Assembly (NCBI RefSeq): GCF_020884795.1 | Contig: NZ_BBZF01000032.1 | Coordinates: 1-58,092, forward strand | Length of the DNA stretch: 58,092 nt | Direction of reading: 5' to 3' | DNA from: Micromonospora okii | GTDB taxonomy: Bacteria > Actinomycetota > Actinomycetes > Mycobacteriales > Micromonosporaceae | Shown: in pieces, positions 51,964-58,092 of the stretch | Numbering within the stretch: the first letter of the stretch is position 1 | Layout of the letters: each line of letters begins with the position of its first letter | Translations under genes and position numbers: made by a program | The notes under the pieces: generated by a model | Told to the model about the DNA's origin: nothing | What the model saw: only the letters and a program-made list of their open reading frames with translations | The model's database searches: none

Positions 51964-53114
51964 CCGGGCGCGGCGGCCCGGGTCAGGGTCCGGGAGCGCA
52001 GGCTCTCCAGCACCGCGCCCGTCACCTGCGAGGTTCCCCGGGCCTGGTCGCAGACCTCGGCAACCCGGCGGGCGGTCTCCCCGGCGCGGGCGGCCCGCTC
52101 GTCCCACAGCCGGTCGACCTCCGCCAGCAACGGCCCCTCCACCTCGCGCTCCACGCCCCGCAGCGCCGGCACGCCGAGCCGTTGGGCGAGGTCGAAGACC
52201 TTCCCGGCGTACGGCAGCGGCAGGAACGGTGTGCCGACCATCGCGGCGAAGATCAGGAAGTGCAGCCGCATGCCGACGGCGAGGTCGAAGTGGCGCATCA
52301 GCCCGAGCACCTGCCGGGGCGAGTAGTCGCCGTGCAGGATGCGACCCCGGTCGGCGGCGGTCATGTGCGACATGACGCCGTGCGAGTGCCGGATGTCGTC
52401 GCGCTCCATCGGCACGAACAGCACGTACGCGTCGATGCGGTGGATGAGGAAGTCGGCGATCTGGGCGATCAACCGGTGGTAGCCGTCGACGTCGAGCCGT
52501 TCGGCGGCCCGGCCCGGCTCGCGGACGCTGAGCCCGACGAGCCGCCGGCCGGCCGGCACCCCCTCCTCGCGCAGGAACCGGTCGGGGAACTCCTCGGGCG
52601 TGAGCAGGAACGCCGGGTCGGCGGTCACGGTGATCGGGTTGAGCAGCCCGGCCTCCTCCAGCACCATCCGGGACTCCTGGTCCCGCACGGTCACCTCGAC
52701 CGCCCCGGCCAGGGTTTCCCGCACCATCCCCGTGTCCACGGCGTCGCTGAGGGGCCCCACCCCCACCGCGTACGTGAGCAGGGGCAGGCCGCGCTCCTGG
52801 GCGACCCGGACCACCCGCAGGTAGCGGCGGGCCTCCCGGTCGTAGAGGATGCCGCCGCCACCGAGGATCAGCAGGTCCAGCTCGGCCAGGATCTGGGCCG
52901 AGTCGACCCGGCTCACCCCCTCCCAGGGCACCGCCTCGACGTCCGGGTGGGCCTGGGCGGTGTGTGCCGGGTTGCGGGAGAAGACGACGATCCGGGCGTG
53001 CGGCTCGTGGGAGCGCAGGTCGGCCAGCAGGCCGGTCAGGATCGCCTCGTCACCGAGGTTGCGCCCGCCGTACGAGCCGAGCACGCCGATGGTCGGGCCG
53101 GTGCCGTCCCTCAT
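51936..53114 (-). CDS. Polysaccharide pyruvyl transferase family protein (CsaB-like)
   Basis: The 392-residue protein starts TIGVLGSYGGRNLGDEAILTGLLADLRSHEP, the family's glycosyltransferase-B-like start. It has LDLLILGGGGILYDREARRYLRVV, AVGVGPLSDAVDTG, ITVTADPAFLL and DLAVGMRLHFLIFAAMVGTPFLPLPYAGKV. CsaB adds pyruvate ketals to cell-wall polysaccharide from phosphoenolpyruvate, which can anchor S-layer proteins. No polysaccharide cluster lies next to it, so the acceptor is unknown. GGGAGGAG lies before the ATG. It overlaps the convergent small gene by 28 bp. Confidence 0.9.
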   Translation of the reverse strand: MRDGTGPTIGVLGSYGGRNLGDEAILTGLLADLRSHEPHARIVVFSRNPAHTAQAHPDVEAVPWEGVSRVDSAQILAELDLLILGGGGILYDREARRYLRVVRVAQERGLPLLTYAVGVGPLSDAVDTGMVRETLAGAVEVTVRDQESRMVLEEAGLLNPITVTADPAFLLTPEEFPDRFLREEGVPAGRRLVGLSVREPGRAAERLDVDGYHRLIAQIADFLIHRIDAYVLFVPMERDDIRHSHGVMSHMTAADRGRILHGDYSPRQVLGLMRHFDLAVGMRLHFLIFAAMVGTPFLPLPYAGKVFDLAQRLGVPALRGVEREVEGPLLAEVDRLWDERAARAGETARRVAEVCDQARGTSQVTGAVLESLRSRTLTRAAAPGQTADLRHR

Positions 53115-53189
53115 TCGCCTCGCTCCTCCCGCAGGGAAAGCGTTCCGGGCGGGTTTCCCGCTCGCCCCGGGGGCACACCTGGGGGCGGG

Positions 53190-53672
53190 TCAGCGCGGCG
53201 ACGGGGCGATCGGCTTGCTCATCTGCTGCGTCTTGACCTCGAAGCCCAGGCTCTCGTACAGCCGGCGCGCCACGGTGTTGTGGCCGAAGACGTTCAGCCC
53301 GAGCCGACCCACGCCGAGTCGGGCGAGTTCGGCCTCGGCGAGTTCCATCATCCGGCGACCGTGCCCGCGTCCCCGGTGGGCGGGATGCACCTCGATGTTG
53401 TGGACCCACGCCATCGTCGGCTGCTCGGGACCGGGCAGGGTCACCCAGATCCAGCCGACCTCCTCGCCGTCGGCTTCGGCGACCCGCAGCAAAACACCGG
53501 GGGTGGTCACACCGTCGGGCAGCAGCCGGGCGACCTGCCGCAGCGACTCGGCCTGCCCCTCCTCCGGGGACAGGCCCCTGGCCTCGGCCAGGTCCTCGCC
53601 GTACGCCTGCTCGAGCGGCACCCGCAGGCGGGCGAGCTGGTCGGCGGTCATGGGGGTCAGGGTGAGCGGCAC
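53190..53672 (-). CDS. GNAT-family N-acetyltransferase
   Basis: The 160-residue protein has the GNAT fold: GWIWVTLPGPEQPTMAWVHNIEVHPAHRGRGHGRRMMELAEAELARLGVGRLGLNVFGHNTVARRLYESLGFEVKTQQMSK. The acetyl-CoA loop R-G-x-G-x-G/R is present as RGRGHGR. Substrate unknown. The GTG at 53672 is preceded by GAGGAG five bases upstream; the longer frame above it is not coding in style. It is separated from the pyruvyl transferase by 75 bp and may share its transcript. Confidence 0.9.
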   Translation of the reverse strand: MPLTLTPMTADQLARLRVPLEQAYGEDLAEARGLSPEEGQAESLRQVARLLPDGVTTPGVLLRVAEADGEEVGWIWVTLPGPEQPTMAWVHNIEVHPAHRGRGHGRRMMELAEAELARLGVGRLGLNVFGHNTVARRLYESLGFEVKTQQMSKPIAPSPR

Positions 53673-53920
53673 GGCGACTCCTCGGGGGCAGGCCGCCGTC
53701 GGCCGCGCGGCACCTCCGCAGCCCGCGCTGCGGGTGACGCCAGCGACGAGGCGGGACACCAGGGCGGAATCCACCCGGTCGGCGTCGGGGGCCGGCGTCG
53801 ACCGAGGTGGCGGGCGGGTCGAGCAGCAACCCGCCCCCGGCATGGTGCAGCAGGGCGGGCGAACGCGCCAGCGGTAATCCGGCGGCCACGTGGCACGCGG
53901 GCCAGGGTCGGATCGCCGAG

Positions 53921-54085
53921 TCAGGCCGGCTGGTCGGGGCGGGATCAGGTCGGCTGCTGGCGGCTCAGGTCGGCTCGCGGGGTCGGCCCGGCTGCTCGCT
54001 GCGGGGTCAGGCCGGCTGCTCGCGGGGGCTCAGGCCGGCTCGCGGGGTCGGGCCGGCTGCTCGCGGAGGCTCAGGTCGGCTCGCG
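53921..54085. repeat. Degenerate short tandem repeats, about eight units
   Basis: Copies of TCAGGYCGGCTSSTCGCGG-like units start near 53921, 53945, 53964, 53982, 54005, 54029, 54048 and 54071, spaced 17-25 bp. The last encodes the final codons of the hydrolase gene. There are no spacers, so it is not a CRISPR. Confidence 0.6.
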
Positions 54086-54868
54086 GACCTGGGTGGTGAG
54101 GAACGGGAGCACCACCGCCGGTAGCGCCGGCGAGGCGAGGATGTCGTAGTGGGTGAGGCCGGGCAGCACCGCCAGCCGGGACGCGGGACGGTTCGTGCCG
54201 TCCCAGCCCGCATCGCGGTGGCCGCCCCCGAGCAGCCCGAAGAACTCCGCCACGTGGCCCGTCGGCACCGAGTCGGCGTCGGCGAAGACCAGCAGCGTCG
54301 GCGCGGCGAGGGCCGCCACCTGCGCCGACCAGTCGTAGTCGCGGCGCAGCAGGTCGCCCGACTTGGCCCAGAGCGCCGGCCACGCGTCCGGGTCCGGCGC
54401 GATCCGGGCGTACCGCTCGTGCGGCGGGGTGCCCCGCATCCGCTCGCCGGTCTGCTCGTCGTGGGCGGCCATCGCCGCCAGCACCTCCGGGTACCACCCT
54501 CGCCGGCGGAACGGGGCGGAAACCACCACCAGCCGGCGCACCACCTCCGGGTGCTGGACGGCCAGCCGCAGGGCCACGCCGCCGCCCAGCGAGTAGCCCA
54601 GCACGTCGGTCTCGCCGAGGTCGAGGTGGCGGATCAGCGCGGCGACGTCGTCGGCCATCGACTCGTACCGCAGTGGACGGTCGACGTCGGGGGTGCGCCC
54701 GTGGCCCTGGAGGTCGACCCCGACGACCCGGCGGCGCTCGGCGAGGGCGGGCAGAATCGACGCGAACGTCTCCACCGCGCCGTACCCGCCGTGCAGCAGC
54801 ACCAGCGGGCGGCCGGCGCCGTGGACCTCGTACCACAGCCGCAGGCCGTTGACCTCCGCGTAACCCAC
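54071..54868 (-). CDS. Alpha/beta hydrolase
   Basis: The 265-residue protein begins GYAEVNGLRLWYEVHGAGRPLVLLHGGYGAVETF, the oxyanion HGG motif. The nucleophile is Ser in DVLGYSLGGGVALRLAVQHPEVV, the acid Asp in LLVFADADSVPTGHVAEFFGLLGG, and the base His in LPGLTHYDILASP. These enzymes act on esters, lactones, haloalkanes or peroxides; the substrate is unknown. The GTG at 54868 fits the family start and has GGAGG eight bases upstream; an ATG at 54898 would add ten residues. Its last codons lie in a repeat array. Confidence 0.9.
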   Translation of the reverse strand: MGYAEVNGLRLWYEVHGAGRPLVLLHGGYGAVETFASILPALAERRRVVGVDLQGHGRTPDVDRPLRYESMADDVAALIRHLDLGETDVLGYSLGGGVALRLAVQHPEVVRRLVVVSAPFRRRGWYPEVLAAMAAHDEQTGERMRGTPPHERYARIAPDPDAWPALWAKSGDLLRRDYDWSAQVAALAAPTLLVFADADSVPTGHVAEFFGLLGGGHRDAGWDGTNRPASRLAVLPGLTHYDILASPALPAVVLPFLTTQVREPT

Positions 54869-54989
54869 CCCCGTCACCTCCCGCTCTGGTTCACCCATTC
54901 CACACCAGCCGTACGAGTTCCGGCGGTCGACGCCGAAGCACGGCTCCTGCGATATCGTGCGCCGACTCTCGGGAGAAGGAAGCGCGAAC

Positions 54990-55643
54990 ATGACGAGAAC
55001 CGGGCCAGGCGACGGCGCATCCCACGCCGCGAGGGCCGGCGCGCTCATCCTGGCCGTCCTGCTGGGGACGACCGGATGTTCCCGTCCCGGGGACACCGTC
55101 GCGCCTCGGGATCCCGCCGGCACCGCGCCCAGCCCCGGCGCCGCGCCCACGCGGCTCGACAAACCCGACACGCTGTTCGACGGCTGGCAGGAGTCGGTCG
55201 ACCGACGACTCATCGGCCTGGCTGACCAGAACATGGGGGCCTTCAAGAAGTACCTGACGGGTGAGGCGACCAGCGCCGTGGGCACCGCCTACGTCGCGAG
55301 GAAGGAGGAACGCTCACCGGAACTCGGGGTGCACCGCCCCGACGACAGCCGTTTCGTCCTCCTCAGCGGGGTCTCGGGCACCGTTCCCGCCCCGGAGGCG
55401 ATTCTCGACGCGGTGTTCGCCGGTCTGACAGCCGTCACCGATGTGGTGCCGGTCCAGCCAGGCCCGCTCGGCGGCGTGGCGCGCTGCGGCACCGGCAAGA
55501 ACAAGGCCATCCGCGTGGACGTCTGCGCCTGGGCCGGCCCGCAGACAATCGGCATGATCCACTTTACTGGCTTCGCCCGAAGCGACCAGCCGGACCAGAT
55601 GTTCAGGCAGATCCGCTCGCAGATGGAGCACCCAGCGCGATGA
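54990..55643 (+). CDS. Probable lipoprotein, function unknown
   Basis: A 217-residue protein. The N-terminus (SHAARAGALILAVLLGTTGCSRPGD) is a lipoprotein signal with Cys30. A Pro/Ala-rich linker is followed by a 150-residue domain (DGWQESVDRRLIGLADQNMGAFKKYLTGEATSAVG to MFRQIRSQMEHPAR), of which I know no family. GAAGGA lies before the ATG. The stop overlaps the next gene (ATGA), tying it to the 3'-phosphatase and RlaP genes, which is odd for a surface protein. Confidence 0.75.
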   Translation: MTRTGPGDGASHAARAGALILAVLLGTTGCSRPGDTVAPRDPAGTAPSPGAAPTRLDKPDTLFDGWQESVDRRLIGLADQNMGAFKKYLTGEATSAVGTAYVARKEERSPELGVHRPDDSRFVLLSGVSGTVPAPEAILDAVFAGLTAVTDVVPVQPGPLGGVARCGTGKNKAIRVDVCAWAGPQTIGMIHFTGFARSDQPDQMFRQIRSQMEHPAR

Positions 55644-56080
55644 GCTTCCCCGACACCGCTCTCCCCCGTGCCGTTCTCGTCGACATCGACGGCACCCTCG
55701 CCCTGCGCACGGGCACCCGCAGCCCCTTCCACTGGGCCCGGGTCGGGGAGGACGACCCGAACCCGGCCGTCATCGAACTCGTACGGACCATCGCCGTTGC
55801 CGGCCTGCACCGCATCGTCCTACTGTCGGGCCGCGACGAGGTGTGCCGCTGGCAGACCGAGATGTGGCTCGACGCCCAGCAGATCCCCTACGACGAGCTG
55901 CACATGCGCGCCCGCAACGACAACCGCAAGGACTTCGTCGTCAAGGCCGAGCTGTACCGCGCCCACGTCGAGGGCCGGTACACGGTGGCGTTCGTCGTCG
56001 ACGACCGCGACCAGGTCGTCAGGATGTGGCGGCACAAGCTGGGGCTCACCTGCCTCCAGGTCGCGGAGGGCGACTTCTGA
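55640..56080 (+). CDS. PseT-like polynucleotide 3'-phosphatase (HAD fold)
   Basis: The 146-residue protein follows the phosphatase half of T4 Pnkp: LVDIDGTLALRTG with Asp15 and Asp17, HRIVLLSGRDEVCRWQTEMWLDAQQIPY, NDNRKDFVVKAELYR, FVVDDRDQVVRMWRHKLGLTCLQVAEGDF. T4 Pnkp ends CWQVASGDF, the same as here. It would remove 3'-phosphate or 2',3'-cyclic phosphate from RNA ends. There is no kinase domain. It overlaps the lipoprotein gene by four bases and its stop overlaps the RlaP start (TGATG), so it is translated together with RlaP. Confidence 0.87.
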   Translation: MSFPDTALPRAVLVDIDGTLALRTGTRSPFHWARVGEDDPNPAVIELVRTIAVAGLHRIVLLSGRDEVCRWQTEMWLDAQQIPYDELHMRARNDNRKDFVVKAELYRAHVEGRYTVAFVVDDRDQVVRMWRHKLGLTCLQVAEGDF

Positions 56081-56772
56081 TGGGCGTACCCAACCTGCTG
56101 CTGTGCGGGATCGTCGGCTCCACCGCGTACGGGCTCGCCGGCCCCGGCTCCGACCGCGACCACCTCGGCGTCTACGCCGCGCCCACGGTCGCGTTCCACG
56201 GCCTCAACCCGCCCACCGGCCGGGAGGCCACCGTCGTCCGCCACGACCCGGACGCCACCTACCACGAGGCGGCGAAGGCGGCCACGCTCATCCTCGGCGG
56301 CAACCCCACCGCCACCGAGATCCTGTGGCTGCCGGACGACCTCTACGAGGTGCGTACCCCGCTCGGCGACGAGATGATCGGCCTCCGCCGGGCCTTCCTG
56401 TCCGCGCCGCGCGTCCGCGACGCCTACTTCGGGTATGCGACGTCGCAGTTCAAGCGGCTGCTCAGCACCGGCCAGTTCCAGTCGAAGATGCGCAAGCGGC
56501 AGGCCAAGCACGGCCGTCACCTGCTGCGCCTGCTCGATCAGGGCTTCGCCCTCTACTCCACCGGCGAGCTTCCGATCCGGCTCGCCGACCCGCAGCGGTA
56601 CCTCGACTTCGGCAACGCGGTCGCCGAGGACCCGGAGGTGGCGCGCCCGGCGCTCGCCGACGCGCAGGCCCGGTTCGATTCCGTCCGGTCCGCGCTGCCC
56701 GACGAGCCGGATCGGGCGGCCGTCGAGGCATGGCTGCTGCGGGTACGTCGTGCCTACCTGGATCCGCCGTGA
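56080..56772 (+). CDS. RlaP-type nucleotidyltransferase (RNA repair-associated)
   Basis: The 230-residue protein is of the pol-beta superfamily: LLCGIVGSTAYGLAGPGSDRDHLGVYAAP with the GS-x-DxD site, residues about 13-27. A helical C-terminus (YATSQFKRLLSTGQFQSKMRKRQAKHGRHLLRLLDQGFALYSTGELPI) follows. It matches the RlaP family, found beside RNA ligases and end-healing enzymes. The gene overlaps the 3'-phosphatase gene by one base. The likely job is adding nucleotides to damaged RNA 3' ends; no ligase is encoded nearby. Confidence 0.87.
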   Translation: MGVPNLLLCGIVGSTAYGLAGPGSDRDHLGVYAAPTVAFHGLNPPTGREATVVRHDPDATYHEAAKAATLILGGNPTATEILWLPDDLYEVRTPLGDEMIGLRRAFLSAPRVRDAYFGYATSQFKRLLSTGQFQSKMRKRQAKHGRHLLRLLDQGFALYSTGELPIRLADPQRYLDFGNAVAEDPEVARPALADAQARFDSVRSALPDEPDRAAVEAWLLRVRRAYLDPP

Positions 56773-56936
56773 CCCTGGCCGAGCTGCCCCACGGCACGCA
56801 CCGGCTCCGCACTCGTCTTCGGCCGAGGCCACCTAGCGGTGCCGGGGCCCTCCGGTCGGGGTCGCTGCCAAGATTGCTCGCCCGCCACGACGGCCAGCCG
56901 TGCGGCCAGGTGTCGGGCCAGTCGTCGGTCTGTCTG

Positions 56937-57440
56937 GTGAGCGCGTCGTCGGGCGCATTGGTCGCCCTCGACCTCGTCGACTGGGCGCACCTCCGCTCCA
57001 GTACGTGCGACAACTCGCTGGAGGTGCCGATACAGGTGCGGCGCCTGGCCGAGGAGGTCGACGGCGACCCGAGCAGGTGGGCTGACAGGTTGCACCAGTT
57101 GGTTATCCACGAGCATTCCGGCTGCATCGTGCAGAGCGCCGAGTTCGTGGTGCCGTTTCTGGTGGGCCTGTGTCGGTCCGATCGACCTGCGGTCGTGCGC
57201 GAGTCGCTGTTGTTGCTGGCCGACCTGACCATCGAGCCGTTCCACACGGAGGTTGCGGCAGGTAATTCGGGAATGTATGAGCGGACGCAGAGTGCGATCC
57301 GGGCGGGGTACGGAACCTTCGTGCGGTTGCTTGACGCGGCGGACCGGAAGACCCGGCAGGCAGCCTCGGATCTACTGTCCCGCTTGAACAATGACGGCGA
57401 TGACGTTGTCGGGGTGGTTCAAGGCCGCACTGGCGAGTAG
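56937..57440 (+). CDS. HEAT-repeat-like helical protein
   Basis: A 167-residue protein, all helical: DLVDWAHLRSSTCDNSLEVPIQVRRLAEEVDGDPSRWADRLHQLVIHEHSGCIVQSAEFVVPFLVGLCRSDRPAVVRESLLLLADL. This resembles actinobacterial HEAT-repeat proteins with the AVPFLVEL pattern. The ribosome binding site is not clear. A GTG at 56769 overlaps the RlaP stop and would lengthen the protein by 56 residues, but that stretch has weak third-position GC. GC is lower than in neighbours. The role is unknown; proximity suggests, but does not prove, a link to the RNA repair genes. Confidence 0.6.
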   Translation: MSASSGALVALDLVDWAHLRSSTCDNSLEVPIQVRRLAEEVDGDPSRWADRLHQLVIHEHSGCIVQSAEFVVPFLVGLCRSDRPAVVRESLLLLADLTIEPFHTEVAAGNSGMYERTQSAIRAGYGTFVRLLDAADRKTRQAASDLLSRLNNDGDDVVGVVQGRTGE

Positions 57441-57448
57441 CCACGCGT

Positions 57449-57491
57449 CGAGAGGCACCCCATCCTGCGTCTCGGGGTGGGGTGCCTCTCG
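57449..57491. terminator. Strong bidirectional hairpin
   Basis: CGAGAGGCACCCCA pairs perfectly with TGGGGTGCCTCTCG (14 bp) around a 15-nt loop, between convergent genes. Confidence 0.75.
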
Positions 57492-57533
57492 CTGCGGTGG
57501 CTGACGCAGATTTTCGTGTCTCGACCGGCTCCG

Positions 57534-58084
57534 TCAATCCTTGTTGAGGTTGACGATCACACCCTGATCCGCGCAGGCCGTCTGCAACCCCGCCATGTGG
57601 GTGCCCATCGGCCCCATGAACGCCAGGGCGCCCATCTCCTGTCCCTTGGGAAGCTGACTCACCTGCCACACGACGTCCATGAGGGCGGTGCGTGCTCGCG
57701 GATCTTGTCGTGCCGCGAGTCCTCGAACACCTTCCGCGCTTCCCGGTACTGCGCCTCGGTCAGCTTGTCGTCGTCGCTCTCGTCCTTGGTGCCGTCGGGG
57801 CTCTTGCCGTCCCGCATCGCCTTGCAGGCGGCCACCCCCGTGTCTTCCCTGATGTAGCCGTCCCACACGACGTAGCCGAGGGTGCCGACGGCGAGGACAC
57901 CGACGGCTGCGGCGGCGGCGATGATGAGCGGCTTACGGTTCGGTGTGGCCGGCGGGGCGGGGACAGCGGTGAACGCGCCCGGCTGCGGCAGGTAGGGCTG
58001 CCCGTCGCCGCCCGGCCACGGCTGCTGCGGCGGGGCAGCCGGGCTGGGGTTGTTGGGGCCGGCGGGAGGCTGCGGGTAGGTCAC
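57534..58084 (-). pseudogene. Pro-rich single-pass membrane protein, broken by a frameshift
   Basis: The frame from the GTG at 58084 has a Pro/Gln-rich N-terminus, one transmembrane helix (PLIIAAAAAVGVLAVGTLGYVVW, about 52-74) and EAQYREARKVFEDSRHDKIREH, then leaves frame as APPSWTSCGR and stops. The -1 frame continues with TALMDVVWQVSQLPKGQEMGALAFMGPMGTHMAGLQTACADQGVIVNLNKD. Adding one base near 57690-57694 joins both into about 183 residues (EHGTALMDVVW). The Cys pair (AACKAM, TACADQ) would then be complete. It is either a recent mutation or a sequencing error. Function unknown. Only 8 bp of upstream sequence are in the window. Confidence 0.75.
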
Positions 58085-58092
58085 GGGTTCTC

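Noticed and set aside
53921..54085. Possible CRISPR array
   Set aside because: Units are degenerate and adjacent with no unique spacers; no cas genes are in the window.
56769..56936. N-terminal extension of the HEAT-like gene overlapping the RlaP stop
   Set aside because: The GTGA overlap is attractive, but codon bias is poor in this stretch; kept only as an alternative start.

Overview
The window is very GC-rich with an almost saturated third-codon-position GC bias, abundant GTG starts, Shine-Dalgarno sites mixed with apparently leaderless starts, and a run of genes (glnA2, panB, Nif3-like, zinc-ribbon, RNase H/phosphatase) that is typical of actinobacterial chromosomes. F420-dependent metabolism, Roadblock/LC7 pairs and XRE/TPR regulators point to a Micromonospora-like actinomycete (inference). 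Nothing marks it as a plasmid or prophage; it reads as core chromosome with accessory insertions.

Layout. 1-8.3 kb: a streptogramin B lyase-like beta-propeller (minus), a small secreted protein, a VOC protein, a large NACHT NTPase of the bacterial NLR-like type with a WYL regulator directly upstream, a DUF350 membrane protein and glnA2. 8.4-14.7 kb: NAD synthetase, PanB, F420:NADPH oxidoreductase, an RNB-domain ribonuclease and a Lys/Ala-rich histone H1-like protein. 15-21.9 kb: two overlapping Roadblock genes, an adenylyltransferase-like protein, a subtilase with an altered oxyanion residue, a SulP transporter and small proteins. 21.9-28.3 kb: a DsbA/VKOR disulfide pair, a CmtR-like metal sensor with a cation diffusion facilitator, an XRE/TPR regulator coupled to a tiny membrane zinc-ribbon protein, a second HTH/TPR protein, and a YcxB-like protein. 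28.3-37 kb: a HelD/HelR-type RNA polymerase ATPase, a sulfotransferase, a GntR-ABC operon with a large palindromic operator, a secreted peptidase-like hydrolase, and the RNase P RNA gene. 37-46.7 kb: TSUP permease, divergent MFS/MarR with two operators, RNase H-phosphatase/zinc ribbon/Nif3 operon, a flavoprotein + XRE/TPR operon divergent from a degenerate prim-pol protein. 46.7-58 kb: SWIM/SNF2 operon, DinB, pyruvyl transferase, GNAT, hydrolase, a lipoprotein-RNA 3'-phosphatase-RlaP operon, a HEAT-like protein, and a Pro-rich membrane protein broken by a frameshift at the window edge.

Most notable: the bNACHT/WYL pair as a candidate immune module, and the tightly overlapping PseT-like 3'-phosphatase + RlaP nucleotidyltransferase genes, which look like an RNA end-healing module without a ligase in the window. 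The regulatory DNA is unusually legible: paired MarR sites 22 bp apart, a 42-bp GntR palindrome, and several -10 boxes placed 5-8 nt before start codons. No tRNA, rRNA, IS element or CRISPR array was found.
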